From positions 1-41,816 of the forward strand of contig CANGGG010000022.1 of NCBI GenBank assembly GCA_947453415.1: 41,816 bases of DNA, given 5' to 3'. Numbering within the stretch: position 1 is the stretch's first letter; each line of letters begins with the position of its first letter. The stretch comes from Bacteroidota bacterium. Its GTDB lineage: Bacteria > Bacteroidota > Bacteroidia > UKL13-3. Both the position numbers and the translations under genes were made by a program. Below are positions 8,282-16,036 of the stretch, in pieces. The notes under the pieces were generated by a model. It saw only the letters and a list, made by a program, of their open reading frames with translations, was not told the origin of the DNA and searched no databases.

Positions 8282-8679
8282 ATGAAAAGTAAAATATTTT
8301 TTTAAATAATTTTATTCCTAACATCAAAGCTACATTCGCAAGAAGTAAAAAACATTTATCCTTTTTATTTGGATAAAATACCCTCTTTTAAATCAATTTA
8401 TGATTTTAATGGCGAACTAAATAAGGAAGAATTAAAAGAAATGTTTGCAGGAATCAAATCAATTAAAATGGAAAATTCCTTTGATCGCAAATTTTATAAA
8501 GAAAACAATCAATCAATTATTTTTAAACAAGTAACAAATAATTAGTTATTATAAAATTCATTATCAAAAATGAATATAATTATATTAGACTTTATAGAAA
8601 TTCAAAAACAAAAGAAATTACAAACTATTCCTATAAAACTGATATTCAGTATTTAACACAAAACCAATATTTAAAATAA
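8282..8679 (+). pseudogene. Decayed gene for a small secreted protein
   Basis: Reading from ATG 8282 gives a signal-peptide-like start (MKSKIFF, stop, IILFLTSKLHSQEV) interrupted by a TAA at 8303-8305, then about 79 coding-like residues (including IYPFYLDKIPSFKSIYDFNG) up to a TAG at 8543. The coding signal then continues in another frame from about 8542 (KFIIKNEYNYIRLYRNSKT and onwards) to a TAA at 8677. So one nonsense codon and one frameshift break what looks like a gene for an exported protein of about 130 residues. The family is not recognised. It fills most of the otherwise gene-free stretch 8270-8764. Confidence 0.6.
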
Positions 8680-8709
8680 AAAATAATATAGAATGTAAAT
8701 AAATTGTGG

Positions 8710-8737
8710 TTGCTAAAGTCTTAATTAAATATATTTT
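8710..8737 (+). promoter_or_regulatory. Promoter of the DUF2795 gene
   Basis: TTG at 8710-8712 and TATATTTT at 8730-8737, separated by 17 bases, fit the Bacteroidota -33/-7 arrangement. The box lies 27 bases before the ATG at 8765. Confidence 0.45.
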
Positions 8738-8764
8738 CGCATAAATTTAAAAACCTAAAATAAT

Positions 8765-8986
8765 ATGTATTGGACACTAGAACTTGCTTCATATTTAGAC
8801 GATGCGCCATGGCCAGCCACAAAAGATGAATTAATTGATTACGGAATTAGAAGTGGTGCGCCACTAGAAGTAATTGAAAATTTACAAGAAATAGAAGATG
8901 ACGGAGAGCCTTTTGAAGGTATTGAAGAAATTTGGCCTGATTACCCTACTAAAGAAGATTATTTTTACAACGAAGATGAGTTGTAA
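8765..8986 (+). CDS. DUF2795 domain protein
   Basis: A 73-residue, very acidic protein of unknown function, with conserved-looking features MYWTLELASYLDDAPWPATK, LIDYGIRSGAPLEVIENLQE and an acidic C-terminus ending in FYNEDEL. Proteins of this size and pattern are near-universal in Bacteroidota and carry a DUF2795 label. It has a promoter of its own and a strong terminator immediately after, so it is monocistronic; such isolated, highly conserved small genes are often well expressed. No catalytic motif is visible. Confidence 0.85.
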   Translation: MYWTLELASYLDDAPWPATKDELIDYGIRSGAPLEVIENLQEIEDDGEPFEGIEEIWPDYPTKEDYFYNEDEL

Positions 8987-8990
8987 CATA

Positions 8991-9024
8991 AAAAAAGGAA
9001 CTTTAAATTAAAGTTCCTTTTTTT
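8991..9024 (+). terminator. Intrinsic terminator after the DUF2795 gene
   Basis: The arms AAAGGAACTTT and AAAGTTCCTTT pair around a short AT loop, with an A-run on the left and a T-run on the right. It can serve both the DUF2795 gene and the convergent regulator gene that ends at 9042. Confidence 0.88.
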
Positions 9025-9041
9025 ATGCGTTATAATTTCTA

Positions 9042-10217
9042 TTATTCGTAACCAAGAATTACTTGTTCATCACTGTTTTTTAAGTATTCCGATTGGTACT
9101 GATTTATTGGATCTTGTTTGTAATTATCTAAGTTTAGAGAATACTTTAAAGCACTTCCCATTCCTATTATCTTCACCAAATTTAGCTCCAACAAATGCAC
9201 AAAATCGCGCTGAATAGTTTTGCGGTTACATTCAAACTCACTTACTAATTCTTTGGTACTTACAAAGCCTCTATGTTGAATAATATACATGATTAACTTT
9301 TGGCGTTTGTTTAAAATTGAATCATCAATTTCTTTCAATTTGTATCCGCTTTGGAACACAAAATTCATGATATTTTTTTGACGGGGATTTAGTTTTTCGT
9401 AATCAATTTGCTTACGGAAATAAGATTGTAATAACTGGTACATGCGTGTTAATTGATTGGCATGTAACGACAATCCAAAAGCAATTTGTTCGTTTAAACT
9501 TTGTTCTTGAACTGGTGATTCTGTATTTTTATTTTCAAGAAAATATGCTAAATATTCATTTTTCTTAATATATAATTCGTGTTCTAAACTTAACAAACCA
9601 TTTAAATCCATATTGTGTTTTCTTAACCAAAAACTTTGCAATAGTGAGGCAAATTTGTTTTTAGCTTCAGCAAACATTGGTAATGAAAGGATTTTAAAAT
9701 GCAACATCCAACTTTGAATAATAGGATGAAATTCAGTATCACTGTTTAAAAATTCAAATAAATTTTCTAACTCAAGTTCCGATTCTGGATGCAATCTTTC
9801 TGGTTGTGAAAACGATTTATTATCAAATAAATTTGATTCTGATGATTGAAGCAATAAATCAGTAACTAATATTTTATGTAAATGATAAACCATTGAAATA
9901 GTCAATGGTTGATTGATATTATCAAATAAATATTTTTCAGCTTTGTAAAATTGGTAAATAGCCGATTCCGCAGCGCCCGATGGACGAATATTTCTGCTTA
10001 TTATATATTTTACAGTTTTTATTTCTAATAAATTATGATCAATTGCATTGGCATAATAATTACGCAAAATAGAGCTGTTCAACTTTTCAGTTTCAACAAT
10101 TGCTTCAGGCAAATCAATAAAGTCAAATATTTTTTTCAACTCTTCATATTGATGTTGGTATTGTACAAATGCCTCATCAATGCTAATTGCTGCTTCGTAT
10201 TTATTTATCAGTATCAT
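9042..10217 (-). CDS. Fic-fold protein lacking the catalytic motif, fused to a winged helix
   Basis: Active Fic enzymes transfer AMP or other phosphate groups using HPFx[DE]GN[GK]R. Here the surrounding Fic landmarks are present: HPIIQSWMLHFKIL (164-177), then SLLQSFWL, GLLSLEHEL and the NEYLAYF helix. The motif itself reads LPMFAEAKNKFA (179-190): the catalytic His is Leu, and the Gly-Asn-Gly-Arg anion site is lost. The usual N-terminal inhibitory-helix pattern SSxIEG reads SSILRN, with Arg in place of Glu. Residues about 276-362 form a helix-turn-helix region (KELVSEFECNRKTIQRDFVHL, a DeoR-like winged helix). I infer a DNA-binding regulator that reuses the Fic fold for ligand or protein sensing. 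The ATG at 10217 is used; a perfect 11-bp inverted repeat lies about 100 bases upstream. Confidence 0.75.
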   Translation of the reverse strand: MILINKYEAAISIDEAFVQYQHQYEELKKIFDFIDLPEAIVETEKLNSSILRNYYANAIDHNLLEIKTVKYIISRNIRPSGAAESAIYQFYKAEKYLFDNINQPLTISMVYHLHKILVTDLLLQSSESNLFDNKSFSQPERLHPESELELENLFEFLNSDTEFHPIIQSWMLHFKILSLPMFAEAKNKFASLLQSFWLRKHNMDLNGLLSLEHELYIKKNEYLAYFLENKNTESPVQEQSLNEQIAFGLSLHANQLTRMYQLLQSYFRKQIDYEKLNPRQKNIMNFVFQSGYKLKEIDDSILNKRQKLIMYIIQHRGFVSTKELVSEFECNRKTIQRDFVHLLELNLVKIIGMGSALKYSLNLDNYKQDPINQYQSEYLKNSDEQVILGYE

Positions 10218-10305
10218 TCCTACGAATATATAGCACTGATTTTCTCTTAAAAATGCAGTTGCAACCTCTTATGGTGGATAAACCTTGTTTTAAATTTAAA
10301 TGATT

Positions 10306-10344
10306 AAAAAAAACAACTAAATCCTTTGCCAATAAAGGATTTAG
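10306..10344 (-). terminator. Perfect 11-bp hairpin with T-tract on the minus strand
   Basis: CTAAATCCTTT (10317-10327) and AAAGGATTTAG (10334-10344) are exact inverted repeats with a 6-base loop. Read on the minus strand the stem is followed by TTGTTTTTTTT, the form of an intrinsic terminator. No minus-strand gene lies immediately upstream, so it may stop antisense read-through from cca, end a small RNA, or be an operator for the regulator gene at 9042-10217. Confidence 0.65.
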
Positions 10345-10496
10345 CAAATCATATCAAAATAGACATTTAGATTTTATACTGTGAATAATGAAATTAATTG
10401 CGACATTCAAACACAATTAATGAATAAATTTAACTCTTTTATCTTCGTATATAAAATATAATATTGCATTTTTATTTTATATAAATAATCCAACTT

Positions 10497-11201
10497 ATGA
10501 ATAATAATATTGAATCAGTTTTTACTGAAATTGGTGGTGTTTTTTTATCCAATGCAGAACAAATTAATATAAAGCTAAAAGGCATCAAAGCCTTTGTTTT
10601 TGATTGGGATGGCGTATTTAATAATGCAGCAAAAAACGAAAACAAAAGTTCTACTTTTAATGAAGCAGATAGCATGGGAACAAACTTGCTTCGATTCAAT
10701 TATTTTTTACATAACAATAAAATGCCTGCTTGCGCCATTATTTCTGGCGAAAAAAATGAAATGGCTTTTTACTTTTGTAACCGTGAACATTTTTCTGATT
10801 CCTATTATAAAGTATCCGATAAAATTATTGCGCTTGAGCATTTTTGCAAAGCAAATAATATCAATAAAAATGAAGTTTGCTATATGTTTGACGATGTGTT
10901 AGACTTAAGCATTGCAAAGGTTTGCGGCATTCGAATTTTGATTAACAGAAAAGCAAATCCTTTGTTTAAAAACTATGTTATTAATAATAATTTAGCCGAT
11001 TATATCACAGCTCATGAAAGCGGAAATTTTGCTGTTCGTGAGGCTTGTGAAATGCTAATTGGATTAACTGGAACTTATAATGAAGTGATGGAACACCGAA
11101 CTAGTTTTAGCCCAATATACAAAGATTATATTACCCAACGACAAGCAGCACCAACTAATTTCTTTACAGTTGAAAACAATGAAATAGTTGATGGTTTATA
11201 G
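10497..11201 (+). CDS. KdsC-like HAD-superfamily phosphatase
   Basis: HAD phosphatase of the small-cap KdsC (3-deoxy-manno-octulosonate 8-phosphatase) type. Seen: nucleophile motif FDWDGVF with Asp36 and Asp38, motif II AIISGEKNE with a Ser, the motif III Lys in SDKIIALEHF, and motif IV FDDVLDL (the family usually has GDD; here Gly is Phe). The C-terminal SGNFAVREACEML matches the KdsC GGxGAVRE region. All catalytic groups are present, so it is probably active, but 234 residues is longer than classic KdsC (about 170-190), and no other KDO gene is nearby. The substrate is open: KDO-8-P, another sugar phosphate, or a nucleotide. Its TAG stop lies inside a palindromic repeat. Confidence 0.82.
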   Translation: MNNNIESVFTEIGGVFLSNAEQINIKLKGIKAFVFDWDGVFNNAAKNENKSSTFNEADSMGTNLLRFNYFLHNNKMPACAIISGEKNEMAFYFCNREHFSDSYYKVSDKIIALEHFCKANNINKNEVCYMFDDVLDLSIAKVCGIRILINRKANPLFKNYVINNNLADYITAHESGNFAVREACEMLIGLTGTYNEVMEHRTSFSPIYKDYITQRQAAPTNFFTVENNEIVDGL

Positions 11202-11251
11202 ACCATGGACCATAGTCGATGGACGATAGATTATGGTCTATCAACTATGGT
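11198..11251. repeat. Palindromic CCATAG/CTATGG repeat between convergent genes
   Basis: Two nested inverted pairs: ATAGACCAT (11198-11206) with ATGGTCTAT (11233-11241), and ACCATAGT (11209-11216) with ACTATGGT (11244-11251). The TAG stop of the HAD gene (11199-11201) and the TAG stop of cca (11245-11247 on the minus strand) both fall inside it. Related copies occur at 28287-28303 and 32867-32930. Confidence 0.75.
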
Positions 11252-12648
11252 TTAATTCCTAACTCAGCAGCAACAGATTTCATATACTCAAATGCTTCGT
11301 TGAAATCGTTTTTTATTTTTCCATCTAAAATAGCTTCACGAATATGGTTTTTAATGATACCAACTTCTTTGCAAGGTTGTAATTTAAATGTTTCCATGAT
11401 CATTTCACCAGTTATTGGTGGCTGCCAATTGCGCAATTCATCTCGTTCTTCTACTTCCTTTACAAACTGTTGAACTTTGTTCAAATTACCTTTATACAAA
11501 GCAATTTTTTCCGCAAAACGAGTGGTCATATCTGCTCTGCAAAGTGTAAACAAATCTTCTAAATCATCACCAGTATCAACAATTAAACGCCTAATTGCAG
11601 AGTCTGTTACGCCATCTTCTGCCAATGCTTTTGGCCTATGATGTAACGCAACTAACTTTTGAACATAACGCATTTTTTCATTTTGAGGCAATTTTAAATG
11701 ATTGAAAATTATTGGAACCATCCTACTTCCCTTGTCTTCGTGTCCATGAAATTTCCAACCACCTTCTGCTTCAATAAATCTTTTGGTGGCAGGTTTGCCA
11801 ATATCATGTAATAATGCAGCCCAACGCAACCAAAGATTATTGGTTTCTTCGCAAATATTATCTACCACATGAATGGTGTGATGGAAATTATCTTTGTGTG
11901 CTTTCCCGTTTTTTACCTCCACACCATGCATGTTGAACAACTCCTTAAATACCAATTTAAGTAATCCACTGTCAAACAATAATTTTAAACCAACAGATGG
12001 TTTTGGTGAAAGCAATATTTTATTCAACTCCTCACTGATTCTTTCATACGAAATAATGTTTATTCGTTCCGCATTTTGCTGAATTGCTTCAAATGTTTCA
12101 GGTAAAATAGTAAACCCTAATTGGGAAGCAAAACGAATGGCACGAAGCATGCGCAAAGGATCATCACTAAAAGTAATAGCTGGCGCTAATGGCGTTTTGA
12201 TTATTTTATTTTCTATGTCAATTAATCCACCAAATGGATCAACAAATTGGCCAAAAGTATTTTTGTTGATACTAATTGCTAAAGCATTAATTGTAAAATC
12301 TCTTCTGTTTTGGTCATCTATTAAAGTACCTTGACTTACCGTTGGTTTCCTGCTATTTGATTGGTAACTTTCTTTGCGAGAACCCACAAATTCCACTTCC
12401 CAATCTGCTGTTTTTACCATGGCAGTTCCAAAGTTTTTAAACACCGCAAAATCACTTTGCTTATGCAGCAAAGCAAATGCTTTTGCCAATGGCAATGCAT
12501 CGCCAACTACCACAATGTCGATGTCTTTCGACTCACGTTTTAACACCAAATCACGCACAAATCCACCAATAACATAAGCTTCTAAGCCCAGTTTGTCAGC
12601 ACACTGTTGTAATTCAGTAAATATGGGTAATTGTAATATTGGATTCAT
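11245..12648 (-). CDS. cca: CCA tRNA nucleotidyltransferase with HD domain
   Basis: Adds or repairs the 3'-CCA end of tRNA; class II nucleotidyltransferase. Numbered from the chosen start: GGFVRD (28-33) and DIDIVVVGD with the DxD metal ligands (42-44) form the catalytic head; FVDPFGGLIDIENKIIKTP and DDPLRMLRAIRFASQLGF follow; then the RNA-binding neck and an HD domain with HTIHVVDNI and AALLHDIGKP. I chose the ATG at 12648 (467 residues) since the upstream in-frame codon at 12654 is TTG. The HD domain suggests added phosphatase/phosphodiesterase activity. The gene ends inside a palindromic repeat that also ends the opposing HAD gene. Confidence 0.94.
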   Translation of the reverse strand: MNPILQLPIFTELQQCADKLGLEAYVIGGFVRDLVLKRESKDIDIVVVGDALPLAKAFALLHKQSDFAVFKNFGTAMVKTADWEVEFVGSRKESYQSNSRKPTVSQGTLIDDQNRRDFTINALAISINKNTFGQFVDPFGGLIDIENKIIKTPLAPAITFSDDPLRMLRAIRFASQLGFTILPETFEAIQQNAERINIISYERISEELNKILLSPKPSVGLKLLFDSGLLKLVFKELFNMHGVEVKNGKAHKDNFHHTIHVVDNICEETNNLWLRWAALLHDIGKPATKRFIEAEGGWKFHGHEDKGSRMVPIIFNHLKLPQNEKMRYVQKLVALHHRPKALAEDGVTDSAIRRLIVDTGDDLEDLFTLCRADMTTRFAEKIALYKGNLNKVQQFVKEVEERDELRNWQPPITGEMIMETFKLQPCKEVGIIKNHIREAILDGKIKNDFNEAFEYMKSVAAELGIKP

Positions 12649-12706
12649 TTGCAAAGTGCCGCAAATTATTAAAATTTAAGGGATTTTTTTAGTTTAAATG
12701 TTGGAT

Positions 12707-13813
12707 TTACTCCAAGTCCATTCTTTCAATAATTTTACTCCAATTATAGGTTTCGTAAAATTGTTTAGGAATATTTGTTGTTTTTGCTTGGCAATAATTA
12801 ATAACTGCAGTAGCAAAACCATCTACATCATGGTCGTTAACTACATATAATTTATTACCACAAACAGCTTTGTCTATTCCAATTGCTCCTGTTTCGGTAG
12901 AAACTAAATTAGCATTTCTCGCCAAAGCATCTATGGCTTTGGTTTTTACTCCTCCCCCACTTAATATTGGGTTCAGAACCACATTTGCAGCATCAATGTA
13001 TTCATTTAAATCAGGCACAAATCCGCAATAAATAATACTAGGATTTGCCTTTATTTTTTGTTCAATAGTAAAAGGTAAATTTTTACCACAAACCAATATT
13101 TTATAAAAAAAATTCGGATGCTTTTGCAATGCTGGTTGTAATTTATTTAACAAATATAAAACAGCATCATTATTGGGTTTATAGCCCATGGTTCCATAAA
13201 ACAAAATGATGTGATTGTTTTCGTTTATCTGATGTCTTAATTTTATATCTGCTTCCGCATTTTCGTTTTTCACTGGCATTGATTTAACATCAACTCCATA
13301 AGGAATTACTTGTGTTTGATGAGCGTTTAATTTAAAAACTTCAATTGCTTTTTGTCTGTCTTCTTCCGTTAAAAAAAATACTTTGTTGGCAGATTTATAA
13401 GTTATTTTCTCATAATAATAAAGTATTTTCCACCAAGCCTTACCAATGCTTTTAAACCTTAAATGCTCAATATTATGCGCACGAACAACTATTTTTTTGT
13501 TGGTAAATGTTTTTAATAACAATAGCAACCAACCGTACCAAGTTTGTTCAAAGAAAACAATGTCAATTTCCTTCGTTTTGATCAATTTTAGTATTTTAAA
13601 AAATACAAATATATTAATATACCTGCTTGCCTTAAATGGTAAATTTGCTATCAATTCAAAATTTGGCTTTGTAAAATTTGTAGCATATGGCTCCACCGTA
13701 TAAACAGTAACTTCATTGGTTTTTGCCAATTCATTGTGTAATCCTAAAGTGCAAATTTCGCCTCCAGTGGTGGCAGGCAAAAACGGGTAAGAAACAATTG
13801 TAAGCACTTTCAT
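12707..13813 (-). CDS. Glycosyltransferase family 4 (GT-B fold)
   Basis: Retaining sugar transferase of the large GT4 group, cytosolic face of the membrane. Seen: N-terminal FLPATTGGEICTLGLHNEL acceptor loop with the double Gly, a central hinge, FYGTMGYKPNNDAVLYLLNK opening the donor domain, CGFVPDLNEYIDAANVVLNP, and a Gly-rich segment SGGGVKTKAIDALARN that holds the donor phosphate site. The ATG at 13813 gives 368 residues; a TTG three codons upstream is less likely. It lies next to cca (58-base gap, same strand) and is separated from the polysaccharide cluster at 17-23 kb. Donor and acceptor are unknown. Confidence 0.88.
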   Translation of the reverse strand: MKVLTIVSYPFLPATTGGEICTLGLHNELAKTNEVTVYTVEPYATNFTKPNFELIANLPFKASRYINIFVFFKILKLIKTKEIDIVFFEQTWYGWLLLLLKTFTNKKIVVRAHNIEHLRFKSIGKAWWKILYYYEKITYKSANKVFFLTEEDRQKAIEVFKLNAHQTQVIPYGVDVKSMPVKNENAEADIKLRHQINENNHIILFYGTMGYKPNNDAVLYLLNKLQPALQKHPNFFYKILVCGKNLPFTIEQKIKANPSIIYCGFVPDLNEYIDAANVVLNPILSGGGVKTKAIDALARNANLVSTETGAIGIDKAVCGNKLYVVNDHDVDGFATAVINYCQAKTTNIPKQFYETYNWSKIIERMDLE

Positions 13814-13914
13814 ATTGGTCAAAAATAGTAAAATTTATAGTAAACAAACATCTTTTAATTAAGAATAGAGTCCATTATTATTGCAAATATTTTATTTCAA
13901 GCTTTTTATATATT

Positions 13915-14445
13915 ATGAACGTACAAGTTAAGGATTTACATTTTGAACCATTTATTAGCCATCATTCCATTCAAGCTCGTGTGGTGGAGTTAGCTAATAG
14001 ACTTACTGTTGATTATCATGGTAAAAATCCCATATTCCTTTCTGTACTGAACGGTTCGTTCATGTTTACTTCAGATTTCATGAAATCATTTTTAGCGCCT
14101 TGCGAAATTTCATTTATTAAATTAGCAAGCTATGAAGGAACTGAAAGTACTGGTGAAGTAAAAACTTTAATTGGTTTAAATCATTCAATTACCAATAGAC
14201 CTGTAATAATCATAGAAGACATTGTAGACACCGGAACTACTGTAAAAAAAATATTAGATTTGGTTTGGCAACATCAGCCTGAAAGTGTAAAAATTATGAC
14301 CTTGCTTTTTAAGCCAGAAGCCTTGAAAGAAAATATAGAAATTGATTATGTTGGTTTCGATATTGAGAACAAATTTGTGGTGGGTTATGGCTTAGATTAT
14401 GATGGTTATGGCCGAAACTTGAATCAAATTTATGTGATTGTTTAG
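13915..14445 (+). CDS. hpt: Hypoxanthine phosphoribosyltransferase
   Basis: Salvages hypoxanthine and guanine to IMP and GMP using PRPP. The PRPP-binding motif IIIEDIVDTGTT carries the acidic pair Glu101-Asp102. Upstream are the LNGSFMFTSDF loop and the flexible-loop region with SYEGTESTGEV; downstream, the purine-recognition segment YVGFDIENKFVVGYGLDYD contains the Lys, Phe/Val and Asp expected for HPRT. The length of 176 residues is typical. The gene stands alone, divergent from the glycosyltransferase, with a 101-base shared upstream region. Right after its TAG stop are two tandem ATGGTTGA units. Confidence 0.95.
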   Translation: MNVQVKDLHFEPFISHHSIQARVVELANRLTVDYHGKNPIFLSVLNGSFMFTSDFMKSFLAPCEISFIKLASYEGTESTGEVKTLIGLNHSITNRPVIIIEDIVDTGTTVKKILDLVWQHQPESVKIMTLLFKPEALKENIEIDYVGFDIENKFVVGYGLDYDGYGRNLNQIYVIV

Positions 14446-14461
14446 ATGGTTGAATGGTTGA
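14446..14461. repeat. Tandem ATGGTTGA x2 abutting the hpt stop codon
   Basis: Two exact 8-bp copies begin at the base after the TAG stop. Similar short periodic sequences sit at other gene ends in this window. The remaining bases to 14674 hold no recognisable gene or terminator. Confidence 0.55.
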
Positions 14462-14674
14462 TATTGTTGCTAAGGTATTTTATATGCGTCATTACATGGC
14501 ACAGCCTGTCCCACCAAAGCGGGAAAGCACTCTCTCTATGAATAAATTTCAAAAGTTTGAAAAGTTTTTAAATGAGTTTAATTTTCCATCACTAAATAAG
14601 CTATGCTTTTGATTATCTTTGGCGCTTAATAAAAATTGCAAATACTAACATTTGCATAGCAAAACAATAATTTC

Positions 14675-15892
14675 ATGACACAAAAACTACATCGCCCTTT
14701 AGTAAATGAAGTGGTAAATAACTTAAACGTAATATTTAATCAAAAAAAATACGCTGATAAAGTAATTGAGCAAAGCTTACGCAATAACCACACTTGGGGC
14801 GCTCGTGATAGAGCCTTTATAGCCGAAAATACTTACGACATTGTTCGTTGGATTCGTTTGTACCAATTCTGTTTAACGGGTCACCAAGACATGCGTCCTT
14901 TAAAACAACATCAAATGTTTGCCATCCTTGCCATTCATTTTATGATTAAAGGAGTGGAACTTCCATATTGGCCAGAATTTGATGGAATTAACTATCAAAT
15001 AGTAATGCAACGCAGACATGAAGCCATGGAAATTCGCAAAATCAATCAGTCGATTCCTGATTGGTTAGACGAAATGGGAAAAGCAGAACTAGGCGAACAA
15101 TGGGAAACTGAAATTACTGCTTTGAACCAAATGGCACCTTTTATTATTAGGGTAAATACTTTAAAAAGTACCAAAAGAGAACTAATAAAAAACTTAGCCG
15201 ATTTAAAAGTAGAAGCCCAAGAAATTCCAGGTTACGATGATGCTTTGTTGATCATTAATAAAACCAATTTATTCAGGACTGAACTTTTTAAAGAAGGCCA
15301 TTTTGAAGTGCAAGATGCTTCGAGCCAAATGGTGGCTCAGTTTTTACAAATAGATGGTAACAACATGCGTGTAATTGATGCTTGTGCGGGTGCCGGTGGC
15401 AAAACTTTACACATTGCTGCTTTGATGCAAAGCAAAGGAAAACTGATAAGCATGGATGTAGAGCAATGGAAACTAGATGAACTTCGCAAACGTGGACGAA
15501 GAGCGGGTGTAAGCAATGTAGAAGCTCGTTTAATAGAACCAAATACTGTTACCGAATTAACTGATTTTGCTGACCGTTTATTGATAGATGCACCATGTAG
15601 CGGATTAGGTGTTTTAAAACGTAACCCCGATGCAAAATGGAAATTGCAAGCAGACTTTATAGAAAATATTAAGAAAACACAATTTGAAATTTTGGACAAA
15701 TACCATGTAATGGTTAAAACTGGCGGTAAAATGTTATACGTAACTTGTAGCATTATGCCAAGCGAAAACCAACATCAAGTAGCCACGTTTTTAGCAAATC
15801 ACTCAAACTTCACATTGGAAAAAGAAGAAATTGTATTACCATCAGTTAGTGGTTACGATGGTTTCTACATGGCTTTGATGGTAAAAGGGTAG
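14675..15892 (+). CDS. RsmB/NOP2-family rRNA or tRNA cytosine-5 methyltransferase
   Basis: SAM-dependent m5C RNA methyltransferase. Seen: an N-terminal helical region (about 1-140; related to the NusB-like domain of RsmB), RVNTLKSTKRELI, the linker GHFEVQDASSQMVAQFL typical of the family, motif I DACAGAGGKTLHIA, motif IV DAPCSGLGVLKRNPD with Cys308, and motif VI TCSIMPSENQ with Cys358. The two-cysteine arrangement (nucleophile in TCS, release helper in PCSG) is the family hallmark and is intact. At 405 residues it is close to RsmB (429 in E. coli), but no PUA domain is visible, and the exact target (16S C967 or another site) cannot be assigned. Confidence 0.9.
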   Translation: MTQKLHRPLVNEVVNNLNVIFNQKKYADKVIEQSLRNNHTWGARDRAFIAENTYDIVRWIRLYQFCLTGHQDMRPLKQHQMFAILAIHFMIKGVELPYWPEFDGINYQIVMQRRHEAMEIRKINQSIPDWLDEMGKAELGEQWETEITALNQMAPFIIRVNTLKSTKRELIKNLADLKVEAQEIPGYDDALLIINKTNLFRTELFKEGHFEVQDASSQMVAQFLQIDGNNMRVIDACAGAGGKTLHIAALMQSKGKLISMDVEQWKLDELRKRGRRAGVSNVEARLIEPNTVTELTDFADRLLIDAPCSGLGVLKRNPDAKWKLQADFIENIKKTQFEILDKYHVMVKTGGKMLYVTCSIMPSENQHQVATFLANHSNFTLEKEEIVLPSVSGYDGFYMALMVKG

Positions 15893-15947
15893 TAATTTTA
15901 ATTGTAATAATATAAAAAGTTAGCCTTTTTTATTTTAATACCATAAG

Positions 15948-15983
15948 GTCGTTCCGATGGAACTTATAATAACGACTTTTTTT
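15948..15983 (+). terminator. Terminator-like hairpin after the RNA methyltransferase gene
   Basis: GTCGTT (15948-15953) pairs with AACGAC (15971-15976), followed by seven T. An alternative inner hairpin GTTCC-GAT-GGAAC (15951-15963) overlaps it and shares the TTCCGAT string of the dispersed palindromes at 1650 and 28504. Confidence 0.6.
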
Positions 15984-15995
15984 AAAAATTCATCT

Positions 15996-16036
15996 AATTG
16001 CCAGCTGCTAGGGACTAGTTGCTAGCAGCAATTTTT
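15996..16036. repeat. CTAG-rich inverted repeat between convergent genes
   Basis: AATTG plus CTGCTAG (16005-16011) pair with CTAGCAG (16022-16028) plus CAATT and a T-run. It has the same vocabulary (GCTAG, CTAGTTGCTAG) as the tracts around the four-helix-bundle gene at 31.3-31.9 kb. It abuts the stop of the MBL hydrolase gene. Confidence 0.6.

Noticed and set aside
14478-14548. Possible structured RNA after hpt, in a GC-richer patch
   Set aside because: It has no consistent pairing or known RNA consensus, and no promoter or terminator around it.
15288-15753. Long open frames antisense to the RNA methyltransferase gene
   Set aside because: They lie wholly within a well-supported gene whose catalytic motifs are on the other strand, and show no recognisable family.
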